From an uncultured Microcoleaceae cyanobacterium (lineage in GTDB: Bacteria > Cyanobacteriota > Cyanobacteriia > Cyanobacteriales > Microcoleaceae), in NCBI GenBank assembly GCA_938083405.1, contig CALKCV010000202.1, forward strand, positions 1 through 8,220: a stretch of 8,220 bases of DNA, in the 5' to 3' direction. Within the stretch, counting starts at the first letter, position 1. Each line of letters starts with the position of its first letter. Below, piece by piece: positions 1 through 5,664 of the stretch. A model generated the notes under the pieces. The model was not told where the DNA came from, did no database searches, and worked only from the letters and a program-made list of their open reading frames with translations. Position numbers and translations under genes: made by a program.

Positions 1-1
1 T

Positions 2-649
2 TTAGAGGGGGAATTGGCTAGATGGAGGAGGAAAAATTCGGATAAGTTTCCTCGTATTTATATGAGTAGCGTTACGGATCCTTATCAACCAATAGAATCT
101 AAGGCTTTATTAACTAGGCGACTTTTAGAGGTAATGCTTGAATATCGACCGATTTTAGTAATTCAAACTCGCAGTCCGATGATTGCGAGGGATATTGAGA
201 TTTTACAGCGTTTTCAACGGTTGAGGATTAATATGAGTATCCCCACTGGCAGCGAAGGAGTTAGAAAAGATTTTGAACCGCTATCTCCGAGTATTAAAGC
301 GAGAATTAATGCTTTAAAAAAAATACGAGATAGCGTGGATTTAGATTTGGGTTTTATGCCGAAACTTGGGGTTACGATTACTCCTTTGCTGCCTACTTTT
401 CAAAGCGATCGCGATGGTTTGATCCGACAACTTCACTTTGTGGATCGAATCGTAATTCAGGATTTCCATCCTAGCAAGAATCAATCTCTGGTAGCGAGTA
501 CCAGGCAGGAAGCTCTCGCTCTCAAAGAAAAGTACAGTTGGTGGTACAATAAACAGGGAGAAAAGTATCGGGAGTTTAAAAACGAGCTGACGAGAGTTTT
601 AACTGATGTAGAAGTGACAGAGGGTAAGGAGGGATTTGGTTATGAGTAA
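2..649 (+). CDS. Radical SAM protein, SPL-like (5'-truncated by the window edge)
   Basis: The reading frame is open from the first bases of the window, so this is the C-terminal ~215 residues of a longer protein. The TTG at 14 is not a credible start, because the codons before it (Leu-Glu-Gly-Glu) read on smoothly. Recognisable blocks are SSVTDPYQPIE, LVIQTRSP, MSIPTGSE followed by VRKDFEPLSPSIKARINALK, TITPLLPT and IVIQDFHPS. This pattern is typical of the radical SAM group annotated as spore photoproduct lyase-like or Rv2578c-like. Such proteins cleave S-adenosylmethionine with a [4Fe-4S] cluster; the CxxxCxxC cluster motif would lie upstream and cannot be checked. The substrate is unknown, and DNA photoproduct repair should not be assumed. 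The stop codon overlaps the start of the next gene by 8 bases, suggesting an operon with translational coupling. Family call is fairly sure, function unsure. Confidence 0.85.
   Translation, partial: LEGELARWRRKNSDKFPRIYMSSVTDPYQPIESKALLTRRLLEVMLEYRPILVIQTRSPMIARDIEILQRFQRLRINMSIPTGSEGVRKDFEPLSPSIKARINALKKIRDSVDLDLGFMPKLGVTITPLLPTFQSDRDGLIRQLHFVDRIVIQDFHPSKNQSLVASTRQEALALKEKYSWWYNKQGEKYREFKNELTRVLTDVEVTEGKEGFGYE
626..633 (+). promoter_or_regulatory. Shine-Dalgarno site that fixes the start of the methyltransferase-like gene
   Basis: AAGGAGGG lies 8 bases before the ATG at 642, inside the 3' end of the radical SAM gene. This near-perfect match favours ATG 642 over the TTG at 636, which would leave only 2 bases of spacing. 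It also allows ribosomes to initiate on the second gene independently while finishing the first. Confidence 0.85.
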
Positions 650-1970
650 CCGATTAACAAATTGGTTGCGATCGCAAAAATTCCGAGGGGCAATAAAAAG
701 GGGCGATCGCCGTTTGGCTCAAAAATTGTTACAAGAAATACAGAAATCAGGGGCTAAATTATCTTGGCCCGAGAAGCTGTTTAAACAGCAACTAAAACTG
801 GAGAAATCTTTAAAGGAAAAAAAACGAGAGATAGCTTCTTTAAGCAAGTATCTGAAGGAGGCAAACCAGCAACGAGAGGCTGTAGAATTAGAGGAGGATT
901 TTGGGGAGTTAGATTTTGGGGAACTGGATGAGTCTATATCCACACTAAATCAAGAATTTATAGAGTTCGTTTCTGATGCATTTGAGTTGAGCGATCGCGA
1001 TAAAAATATGGTGCAATGCACTGGCATTGACGGAGAAAATTTTTACGAATTAGAATCGAGTCTAGTTGAATACATCGAAGCAGAATTTAAGCCTATAGCT
1101 GAAGGCAAACTACAGTCGGCCCTAAAAGATGCCACGGAGGATATCGAGGGATTGAGGCAGGGAATAGACCCAGACTATAACTTGAGTTTGACTCCCCACG
1201 TTTACTTTCTGAAGTATTTTTTAGAGAATGTTTATTGTAATTATTTAGCCTGGTTTTTAATCTACAAACATGGGTTATTACCGAATAAAATAAATATCCT
1301 CGATATTGCGGCAGGTCCTGGAACTGTTGCTTACGGACTGGCTTTATTGCTCAATAGCGGAAGTAGCTTTTTTTCTGTGGAACCGATGCATATCTCTTAT
1401 TATTCTCTGGAGAAACAAAAATCGTTCCAATATCGAGGTCTTCAGTTTTGGCGGCAATACGTAGAAGAACAAAAACCGCCAACAAATGCTTATTTTCGAT
1501 TCGATACGACTGACATTTTCGCCTATAATAACGAATCCAAAAAGCTACCCGCAAAATTTTTTGATTTTGTAGTAGTTTCCCACTGCTTCTTTGCCGATCC
1601 CGTACAAAGAAATAAATCTTACGAGATTTACAAGGAAATTTTTCGAGAAAGTCTCAGAAGCGAAGGTTATGTTTTAATAATAGTTCAAGGAAGAAAACTG
1701 TTTAAAGCTTATAATTTGCGCCAAACCGACGACTTTATCCAAGAAGGAAATCTAATTCAAAAAGTAGTCAAAGAATTGGGATTAAAATTAGAGTGGTATA
1801 AATATCTTACTTCTACGGGAACGAGAGAATATGTGGAAAACTTTTATCAATTTGCCAAAGAAAATTTGCCCCGTCAAAAACATATAAACAAACTACAACG
1901 TCAATATTTAGGATTGCGCTACGACTCTAATTACACAATAGATGACTATGTAATTTTAGCCAAACTCTAA
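642..1970 (+). CDS. Coiled-coil protein with a class I SAM-methyltransferase-like core
   Basis: A 442-residue soluble protein that I do not recognise as a named family. Residues about 44-85 are rich in Lys, Glu and Leu and look like a coiled coil. They are followed by an acidic stretch with a tandem DFGEL repeat (about 86-98). The C-terminal half resembles a Rossmann-fold methyltransferase. NILDIAAGPGT (218-228) matches motif I, the glycine-rich SAM-binding loop. SVEP soon after fits the acidic end of strand 2, and FDFVVVSHCFF (307-317) fits the strand-4 motif, with VLIIVQG further on as strand 5. Methyltransferase activity is therefore an inference from motif order; the substrate is unknown. 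The start at ATG 642 is set by a strong Shine-Dalgarno site. It overlaps the radical SAM gene by 8 bases, so the two are probably co-expressed. The gene is visibly richer in A/T than the oxidoreductase gene downstream. Confidence 0.8.
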   Translation: MSNRLTNWLRSQKFRGAIKRGDRRLAQKLLQEIQKSGAKLSWPEKLFKQQLKLEKSLKEKKREIASLSKYLKEANQQREAVELEEDFGELDFGELDESISTLNQEFIEFVSDAFELSDRDKNMVQCTGIDGENFYELESSLVEYIEAEFKPIAEGKLQSALKDATEDIEGLRQGIDPDYNLSLTPHVYFLKYFLENVYCNYLAWFLIYKHGLLPNKINILDIAAGPGTVAYGLALLLNSGSSFFSVEPMHISYYSLEKQKSFQYRGLQFWRQYVEEQKPPTNAYFRFDTTDIFAYNNESKKLPAKFFDFVVVSHCFFADPVQRNKSYEIYKEIFRESLRSEGYVLIIVQGRKLFKAYNLRQTDDFIQEGNLIQKVVKELGLKLEWYKYLTSTGTREYVENFYQFAKENLPRQKHINKLQRQYLGLRYDSNYTIDDYVILAKL

Positions 1971-1994
1971 AAAAACCGGATGCCCGTGGTTTTT
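1971..1994 (+). terminator. Putative Rho-independent terminator after the methyltransferase-like gene
   Basis: Directly after the TAA stop, AAAAACC (1971-1977) pairs with GGTTTTT (1988-1994), with a GG/CC pairing possible inside the loop. The descending arm supplies the T tract. The stem is short and A/T-rich, so the call is moderate. Its placement next to the stop codon is the main support. Confidence 0.5.
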
Positions 1995-2079
1995 GTTAGT
2001 AAAGAGAATTTTTTCTGGTGCGATCGCTCTGGTATATAGCAATCCTCGTTCCCGTCGCGTCGAAAATGTTACCGCTTTT

Positions 2080-2107
2080 AGGCAACAGGCAAGAGGCAAG
2101 AGGCACG
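2080..2107. repeat. Heptanucleotide short tandem repeat (four units)
   Basis: Four consecutive 7-base units read AGGCAAC, AGGCAAG, AGGCAAG, AGGCACG. The period is exact and only the last one to three bases vary. Short tandemly repeated heptamers between genes are a known trait of filamentous cyanobacteria (STRR sequences), so this supports the taxonomic guess. No function is implied by the sequence. Confidence 0.8.
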
Positions 2108-2164
2108 CTTTGTAAGAGTTTTAGAGTTTTTTTCGACTTTGAAAATTATGACAACCAATTAATG

Positions 2165-2182
2165 AAATTGCTATAGCAATTT
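2165..2182. repeat. Perfect 18-bp palindrome
   Basis: AAATTGCTATAGCAATTT is a perfect 9+9 palindrome with no spacer, lying between genes. Palindromes of the TTGCTATAGCAA type are, from memory, common dispersed intergenic elements in cyanobacteria. A regulator site is possible but nothing else supports it. Confidence 0.7.
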
Positions 2183-2189
2183 GAGTTTC

Positions 2190-2258
2190 GGATAACAGGC
2201 ATTCTTCCGCGTTCTACGCCCCAACAACAGGCGCGCGTGGCCTGTTCTACGCCCCAAC
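2190..2258. repeat. Dispersed hairpin repeat with two GTTCTACGCCCCAAC copies
   Basis: GGATAACAGGCAT at 2190-2202 recurs exactly at 3300-3312. GTTCTACGCCCCAAC occurs at 2211-2225 and again at 2244-2258. Between them AACAGGC (2226-2232) and GCCTGTT (2240-2246) form a 7-bp hairpin with a 7-base loop. These words belong to the AACAGGCA/TGCCTGTTCTAC type of dispersed intergenic repeat found elsewhere in this window at 3276-3354, 3833-3853 and, in altered form, 6844-6927. Confidence 0.75.
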
Positions 2259-2287
2259 TTGCCAATCAAGTCATCTCCTGCTATAGT
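2259..2287 (+). promoter_or_regulatory. Sigma70-type promoter for the MDR oxidoreductase gene
   Basis: TTGCCA (2259-2264) and TATAGT (2282-2287) each match five of six consensus bases and are separated by exactly 17 bases. Transcription would start near 2294, giving a leader of about 30 bases that contains the Shine-Dalgarno site. The -35 box begins directly after the second repeat copy ending at 2258. Predicted from sequence only. Confidence 0.65.
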
Positions 2288-2324
2288 ACGATGGAAAGTT
2301 CGCGTCTAGTAAGGAGAATCGTCT

Positions 2325-3275
2325 ATGAAAGCAGTTATCATCAATAGCTATGGCTCCCCCGATGTCTTGGAATACGCGGATATAGACCGCCCCAAAATTG
2401 CCAACGACGAATTATTAGTAAAAGTTAGTGCCAGCAGCGTCAACCCGGTGGATTGGAAAACTCGACGGGGAGATTTGCAAATGCTGTCGGGTTTTAACTT
2501 TCCGAAAGTCTTAGGTTCGGATCTATCGGGGGTTGTGGTAGAAGTGGGGCAGCGAGTTAAGAAGTTCCAGCCAGGAGACGAGGTTTATACCTTTGTAAAT
2601 CCTTTGAGTGGGGGCGCTTATGCGGAATATGTGGCGGTGTCGGAGGGCAATGCTGCTTTGAAACCGCAAAATATCACCCACGCTGAAGCAGCAGCGGTGC
2701 CGGTCGCCGGATTAACGGCTTTTCAGTCCCTAATGGATTTGGGGCAGATGAGGCCGGGGCAAAAAGTCTTGATTAACGGTGCTTCTGGGGGTGTCGGTAC
2801 TTTTGCGGTGCAAATTGCTAAGGCTTTTCAAGCTCGCGTGACGGGGGTTTGTAGCGCTAAAAACCGGAGATTGGTAGAGGGTTTGGGGTGCGATCGCGTT
2901 ATTGACTACGCTGAAGTTGACTTCGCCCAGGAACTAGAAAAGTACGATATTATCTTGGATGCGGTGGGGAAGCGCTCTTTTGCCGCTTGCGAGAAAGTGC
3001 TGGAACCAGGGGGAGTCTATATCTCTACTTTGCCGAGTTTTGATAACATCGCGCCTAATTTGGGGAGTTTGTTTTTTCCTGGCAAAAAGGCGAAGTTGGT
3101 GCTGGCGAAACCTTCTCCTCGGGACTTAAATGCTTTGCGGGAGTTGATGGAGAATGGTTCCGTGCAGTCGATCGTCGATCGCACCTACCCCCTAGAGCAG
3201 ATAGCGGAGGCCCACGCTTACAGCGAAACCCACCGGAGCGTCGGTAAAATTGTGGTGACAGTGGAACAACTGTAG
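2325..3275 (+). CDS. Zinc-independent NAD(P)-dependent quinone oxidoreductase-like protein (MDR superfamily)
   Basis: A complete 316-residue medium-chain dehydrogenase/reductase of the quinone oxidoreductase type, expected to be cytosolic and to reduce quinones or other reactive carbonyl or enone substrates with NADPH. The N-terminal catalytic domain shows the typical MKAVIINSYGSPDVLE start, SSVNPVDWKTRRGD (37-50), the GSDLSG segment (64-69) and FQPGDEVY (81-88). The nucleotide-binding domain carries NGASGGVG (151-158), the expected dinucleotide loop, and a typical SVGKIVV end (305-311). The cysteine cluster of the zinc-binding alcohol dehydrogenases is absent, which supports the zinc-free class. 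AAGGAGA at 2311-2317 lies 7 bases before the ATG and fixes the start. It has its own promoter and terminator, so it looks monocistronic. The real substrate cannot be read from the sequence. Confidence 0.92.
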   Translation: MKAVIINSYGSPDVLEYADIDRPKIANDELLVKVSASSVNPVDWKTRRGDLQMLSGFNFPKVLGSDLSGVVVEVGQRVKKFQPGDEVYTFVNPLSGGAYAEYVAVSEGNAALKPQNITHAEAAAVPVAGLTAFQSLMDLGQMRPGQKVLINGASGGVGTFAVQIAKAFQARVTGVCSAKNRRLVEGLGCDRVIDYAEVDFAQELEKYDIILDAVGKRSFAACEKVLEPGGVYISTLPSFDNIAPNLGSLFFPGKKAKLVLAKPSPRDLNALRELMENGSVQSIVDRTYPLEQIAEAHAYSETHRSVGKIVVTVEQL

Positions 3276-3297
3276 AACAGGCATCTTGCCTGTTTTT
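3276..3297 (+). terminator. Rho-independent terminator of the oxidoreductase gene
   Basis: Starting at the base after the TAG stop, AACAGGCA (3276-3283) and TGCCTGTT (3287-3294) form a perfect 8-bp stem with a 3-base TCT loop, followed by TTT. Its position and shape are those of a textbook intrinsic terminator. The same words form the dispersed AACAGGCA repeat, so a repeat unit seems to serve as the terminator here. Confidence 0.8.
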
Positions 3298-3299
3298 AG

Positions 3300-3354
3300 G
3301 GATAACAGGCATCTTGCGTAGAACGGGCATTCTTAAATAATTTGCCCGTTCTAC
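3300..3354. repeat. Dispersed repeat with a 12-bp perfect inverted repeat
   Basis: GGATAACAGGCAT at 3300-3312 repeats the word at 2190-2202. It is followed by a perfect inverted repeat in which GTAGAACGGGCA (3318-3329) pairs with TGCCCGTTCTAC (3343-3354) around a 13-base A/T-rich loop. The element fills most of the gap before the YjbQ gene. Because the TTG at 3342 lies at the edge of the right arm, an N-terminal extension of that gene would be encoded by repeat DNA and is unlikely. Confidence 0.8.
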
Positions 3355-3380
3355 GGGTAATAGGATTTGGAACTGGAGAT

Positions 3381-3821
3381 ATGACGATAAAACATGAGAT
3401 TTTGGAAATAGAAACAGATTCGGGAATCGGGATTTATAATATCACGCCCCAGATAGAGCAGTTGTTAGGGAAAACTGGGATTAAAAACGGACAGGCGATC
3501 GTGTTTTCCCGACACACGACTACGGCTCTGGCTATTAACGAAAACGAGGAGAGGTTGTTAGAAGATGTGAAAGTACATTTAAGGAAGTTAGCCCCGGAGT
3601 CGGGAAAATACCTGCATAACGATCTCCACCTCCGAGACGTGCCCCCAGAGGAACCGGAGAACGCTCATTCTCATTTGATGGCGATGATGTTGAGTAGCAG
3701 CGAAGTTATTCCCGTATTAGATGGTAAACTAGCTTTGGGCACTTGGCAATCGGTCTTGTTTTTCGAGCTCGACGGTCCCCGCAAAAGAACCGTGTTGGTA
3801 CAAATGAGCGGAGAGCTATAA
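3381..3821 (+). CDS. YjbQ/UPF0047 family protein (secondary thiamine-phosphate synthase-like)
   Basis: A 146-residue protein matching the small, widespread YjbQ/UPF0047 family over its full length. Visible family features are FSRHTTTALAINENE (42-56), the histidine motif NAHSHL (94-99), LALGTWQ (117-123) and FFELDGPRKR (127-136) near the C-terminus. In this family the conserved histidines are thought to bind metal, and a weak thiamine phosphate synthase activity has been reported; the main physiological role is unclear. ATG 3381 is chosen because the only upstream alternative (TTG 3342) lies at the edge of an inverted repeat. GGAG sits just 2 bases before the ATG, too close for an ideal Shine-Dalgarno site, so initiation may be weak. 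Terminator-like hairpins upstream and a repeat downstream suggest a single-gene unit. Confidence 0.88.
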   Translation: MTIKHEILEIETDSGIGIYNITPQIEQLLGKTGIKNGQAIVFSRHTTTALAINENEERLLEDVKVHLRKLAPESGKYLHNDLHLRDVPPEEPENAHSHLMAMMLSSSEVIPVLDGKLALGTWQSVLFFELDGPRKRTVLVQMSGEL

Positions 3822-3832
3822 GATTGCTGGTA

Positions 3833-3853
3833 GAACGGGGCTCGATGCCCGTT
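3833..3853. repeat. Degenerate hairpin repeat after the YjbQ gene
   Basis: AACGGG (3834-3839) and CCCGTT (3848-3853) form a 6-bp stem around an 8-base loop, preceded by TAG. The sequence is a short relative of the GTAGAACGGGCA arm at 3318-3329. It starts 12 bases after the stop codon but lacks a T tract, so it is a weak terminator candidate at best. Confidence 0.5.
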
Positions 3854-3938
3854 GCCTAATGCATCGATCGCTCCTCAAACTTCTACTAGCAATAGATTAA
3901 GAGGCGATCGCGAATTTTGCAGCCCGGCTTGAGGCCAA

Positions 3939-3996
3939 TCCGATTTTTTAACAAAAAAAGGCCCATTTTTTTTATTAAAAATTTAATAAAATCGGA
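3939..3996. repeat. Nested A/T-rich inverted repeats upstream of the gene at 4055
   Basis: TCCGATTTT (3939-3947) pairs with AAAATCGGA (3988-3996). Inside this span TTTTATTAAA (3970-3979) pairs with TTTAATAAAA (3982-3991) around two A residues, a perfect 10-bp dyad. The two stems share bases at 3988-3991 and so partly compete. Either could be a terminator between the YjbQ gene and the next gene, or a binding site, as it lies about 30 bases before a predicted -10 box. Long A and T runs nearby suggest bent DNA. Confidence 0.6.
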
Positions 3997-4018
3997 GCGA
4001 TCGCCAGGGAAAAAACTG

Positions 4019-4027
4019 TGTTAAAAT
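4019..4027 (+). promoter_or_regulatory. Extended -10 promoter for the hypothetical gene at 4055
   Basis: TGTTAAAAT (4019-4027) fits an extended -10 element: TG, one base, then TAAAAT (five of six to consensus). No good -35 box is seen at the usual distance, which is tolerated by extended -10 promoters. Transcription would start near 4034, giving a leader of about 20 bases. Confidence 0.45.
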
Positions 4028-4054
4028 AAAACAGAAACCACAAGTCTATCGTCA

Positions 4055-4714
4055 ATGAAAAAATGCTATTACCTAGTAATTGATGATGTGGAAATAGCTC
4101 AATCAAACTGGACAGGTTTTCTGGTTGAGATAGAAGGTAGCAGTAAAGACACCAAAAATAACAGAGAAAAAGTTAAAAACTATATAGAACTGCTTTGGGA
4201 AGAAGGACTGCTACCACCACAATATTTTGCCAATGGATTTATCGAGGAAAACATTATTATGGCGAGAACGAAAAAAGATACAGACCGAGAATTACTTCCC
4301 ATTGAAGAAGCAGGAAATAATTTGATAGAATTAATCGATTTAGTGGCGCAAAAGATTCAGGCCCAACAAGATTATCTCGGCATTGCTTCGATGGTAGAAA
4401 AGGTTTTTTCTGGGAAAGAATCGGAACTAGACGAAACAGAAATTGCTCAAGCTTTAGACAGCAAATCTGTGAAAAACATTATTTCAGGGCTAACTAAAAC
4501 TATCGCAGAAGTAGAACTATGCCGCCAGAGGTGTAAGGAGCATGAAGACTTAATCTTGGCTGTGGTAGAAGCCGGTAAAGATGGAAGTCCCCTGCTTAAA
4601 CCCACTGCGGAAGTAATCGCAGAAAGCGAACCTTCTAATAACAAGTCTAAGGGCAAAAAAAACAATAACAGTAAAAATTCCAGCCCGGAGTTAGCTACTG
4701 CTAGCGAAAGCTAA
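4055..4714 (+). CDS. Hypothetical protein, mainly helical, with a Lys/Asn/Ser-rich tail
   Basis: A 219-residue soluble protein of no family I can name. There is no signal peptide or membrane segment. Residues about 75-170 are charged and probably helical (IEEAGNNLIELIDLVAQKIQAQQ, then AEVELCRQRCKEHEDLILAVVEAG). Residues about 194-212 are low-complexity and basic-polar (SNNKSKGKKNNNSKNSS), probably disordered. No clear Shine-Dalgarno site precedes ATG 4055. A second in-frame ATG at 4259 (Met-69, MARTKK) has a GAGGA upstream at about 4244, so a shorter 151-residue product is possible. I keep the longer form because the first 68 residues read as ordinary protein and a promoter-like element lies just upstream. 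It stands alone between two strong inverted repeats, so context gives no hint of function. Confidence 0.75.
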   Translation: MKKCYYLVIDDVEIAQSNWTGFLVEIEGSSKDTKNNREKVKNYIELLWEEGLLPPQYFANGFIEENIIMARTKKDTDRELLPIEEAGNNLIELIDLVAQKIQAQQDYLGIASMVEKVFSGKESELDETEIAQALDSKSVKNIISGLTKTIAEVELCRQRCKEHEDLILAVVEAGKDGSPLLKPTAEVIAESEPSNNKSKGKKNNNSKNSSPELATASES

Positions 4715-4727
4715 ATCTACTGTTGTA

Positions 4728-4773
4728 GTAATCGCTAAAGCGATTCATGTCTATAAATCGCTTTAGCGATTAC
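4728..4773. repeat. Perfect 18-bp inverted repeat with palindromic arms
   Basis: The left arm (4728-4745, GTAATCGCTAAAGCGATT) and right arm (4756-4773) are exact reverse complements separated by 10 bases. Each arm is itself a near-palindrome, AATCGCT-NN-AGCGATT, so the site can fold as one 18-bp hairpin or as two small 7-bp hairpins. It lies between two same-strand genes, 13 bases after a stop codon. No T tract follows, but a stem this long could still stop or pause transcription or protect an RNA end. Confidence 0.85.
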
Positions 4774-4816
4774 GCTCGAACGATCGCTACATCTTTACCG
4801 CTACCGAGGAATTTTT

Positions 4817-5416
4817 ATGTCTTCTGTTTTCGGACACAGTTTGGCAGCGATCGCCATTTATTCCACTTCCTCTAATACCGATTCTAAACTCAATCAAATA
4901 GCTTGGCTTGGATGGCTAATATTCGTAGCTTTAGTTCCAGATTTAGACCATTTTTTCCCTATTCTCCATCAATCTGCTAATAACAATATTAGGATTACTC
5001 ACACGATTCTATTTTGTTCGATTTTGCCCGCAATTACAACTTTGTTATTGTGGATTTTGCGCTCTAGGGGGCATGAATTAAAAACTAGAACCATTCAAGT
5101 ATTTAGCGCGGGTTTATCTCATTTAGTTTTGGATATGTTGGTGGGAATAGCGGGTTTTTATTTGTTATGGCCCTTTAGTGACTTCAAGCCAAAGTTGCCT
5201 TTCGGTTTGTTGCCGAGTGCGGGTAAATTAGCTTTAGATAATTATTATTTGTACGCTAATTTAGTATTAGAATTGGGCGTGCTGCTGCCGTTGTTTTACA
5301 TTTCGATCGTAATAAGTAAAGGTTGGCGGACAGTCTGGAAAAAGCGATGGTCGATGGGAGGTTGCTTGTTAGTTTGTCTTTGGTTTATGCGGATGTCATT
5401 TAATTTAGTTAGATAA
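4817..5416 (+). CDS. YdjM-like (DUF457) inner-membrane metal-dependent hydrolase
   Basis: A 199-residue membrane protein with the pattern of the YdjM/DUF457 family, often annotated as membrane-bound metal-dependent hydrolases; E. coli YdjM is LexA-regulated. Putative metal-binding motifs are in the family order: FGHSLA near the start (His-7), PDLDHFFP (41-48), RITHT (59-63), GLSHLVLD (99-106) and LLWPFS (116-121). Hydrophobic stretches at about 28-41, 64-80, 108-120, 146-165 and 182-191 suggest four or five membrane segments. The catalytic role of the family is predicted rather than established. GAGGA (4806-4810) lies 6 bases before ATG 4817 and fixes the start. The length fits the family. 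Neighbours give no pathway link. I see no obvious SOS box upstream. Confidence 0.85.
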   Translation: MSSVFGHSLAAIAIYSTSSNTDSKLNQIAWLGWLIFVALVPDLDHFFPILHQSANNNIRITHTILFCSILPAITTLLLWILRSRGHELKTRTIQVFSAGLSHLVLDMLVGIAGFYLLWPFSDFKPKLPFGLLPSAGKLALDNYYLYANLVLELGVLLPLFYISIVISKGWRTVWKKRWSMGGCLLVCLWFMRMSFNLVR

Positions 5417-5495
5417 CGATCCAAAATAGAATAGCAATTCTAAATTGGTTGCTAGCCGATGGGCCAAAAAGCTGGTTTCGATTTGCGGCTCCACC

Positions 5496-5577
5496 AGAAA
5501 CCCGGATTTCTTAAACAATACCAACGCGGGCATCGAGATTTAAGAAACCGGGTTTTTTAAAAAAACCCGGTTTCTGG
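5496..5577. repeat. AGAAACCGGGTTT-type repeat cluster with alternative hairpins
   Basis: Three copies of an AAACCCGG core occur in alternating orientation. AGAAACCGGGTTTTTT (5543-5558) and its exact reverse complement (5560-5575) form a 16-bp inverted repeat with a single-base spacer. Alternatively, 5498-5514 pairs with 5540-5555 as a 16-bp stem with one bulged A, followed by TTT, which has the shape of a Rho-independent terminator for the upstream membrane protein gene. AGAAACCCGG/CCGGGTTTCT repeats are, from memory, widespread between genes in cyanobacteria. The element leaves about 85 bases before ureD. Confidence 0.75.
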
Positions 5578-5664
5578 CGGGCGAATTAGCCATTTTATTA
5601 CGGGTATTTTTATTTTGGCGAAGGTATTGTTAAAGTTAATGATTAATTGTTAATTGTAGAAACT

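Larger units (their letters stand above)
1971..2324. other. 354-base intergenic region with repeats and a promoter, no gene
   Basis: No plausible coding sequence is seen on either strand. In order it holds a putative terminator hairpin, a HIP1 octamer at 2020-2027, a heptamer tandem repeat at 2080-2107, an 18-bp palindrome at 2165-2182, a dispersed hairpin repeat at 2190-2258 and a sigma70-type promoter at 2259-2287 for the oxidoreductase gene. The word TATAGCAAT occurs twice, once alone near 2034 and once inside the palindrome. Confidence 0.7.

Noticed and set aside
1293..1330. Resemblance of the LDIAAGPGT loop to Rsm22-type ribosomal methyltransferases
   Set aside because: Only motif I is similar. 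The C-terminal cysteine cluster of that family is not seen, so the name was not used.
719..1554. Two minus-strand open frames over the methyltransferase-like gene
   Set aside because: One is Ser/Phe-rich, as expected from the complement of Glu/Lys-rich codons; neither has a ribosome site or family resemblance.
3055..3330. Minus-strand open frame over the end of the oxidoreductase gene
   Set aside because: It begins in the dispersed repeat and runs antisense to a well-supported gene, with no recognisable protein features.
3860..3901. Short ATG-initiated frame of 13 codons after the YjbQ gene
   Set aside because: It is very short, lacks a Shine-Dalgarno site and lies in repeat-like DNA.
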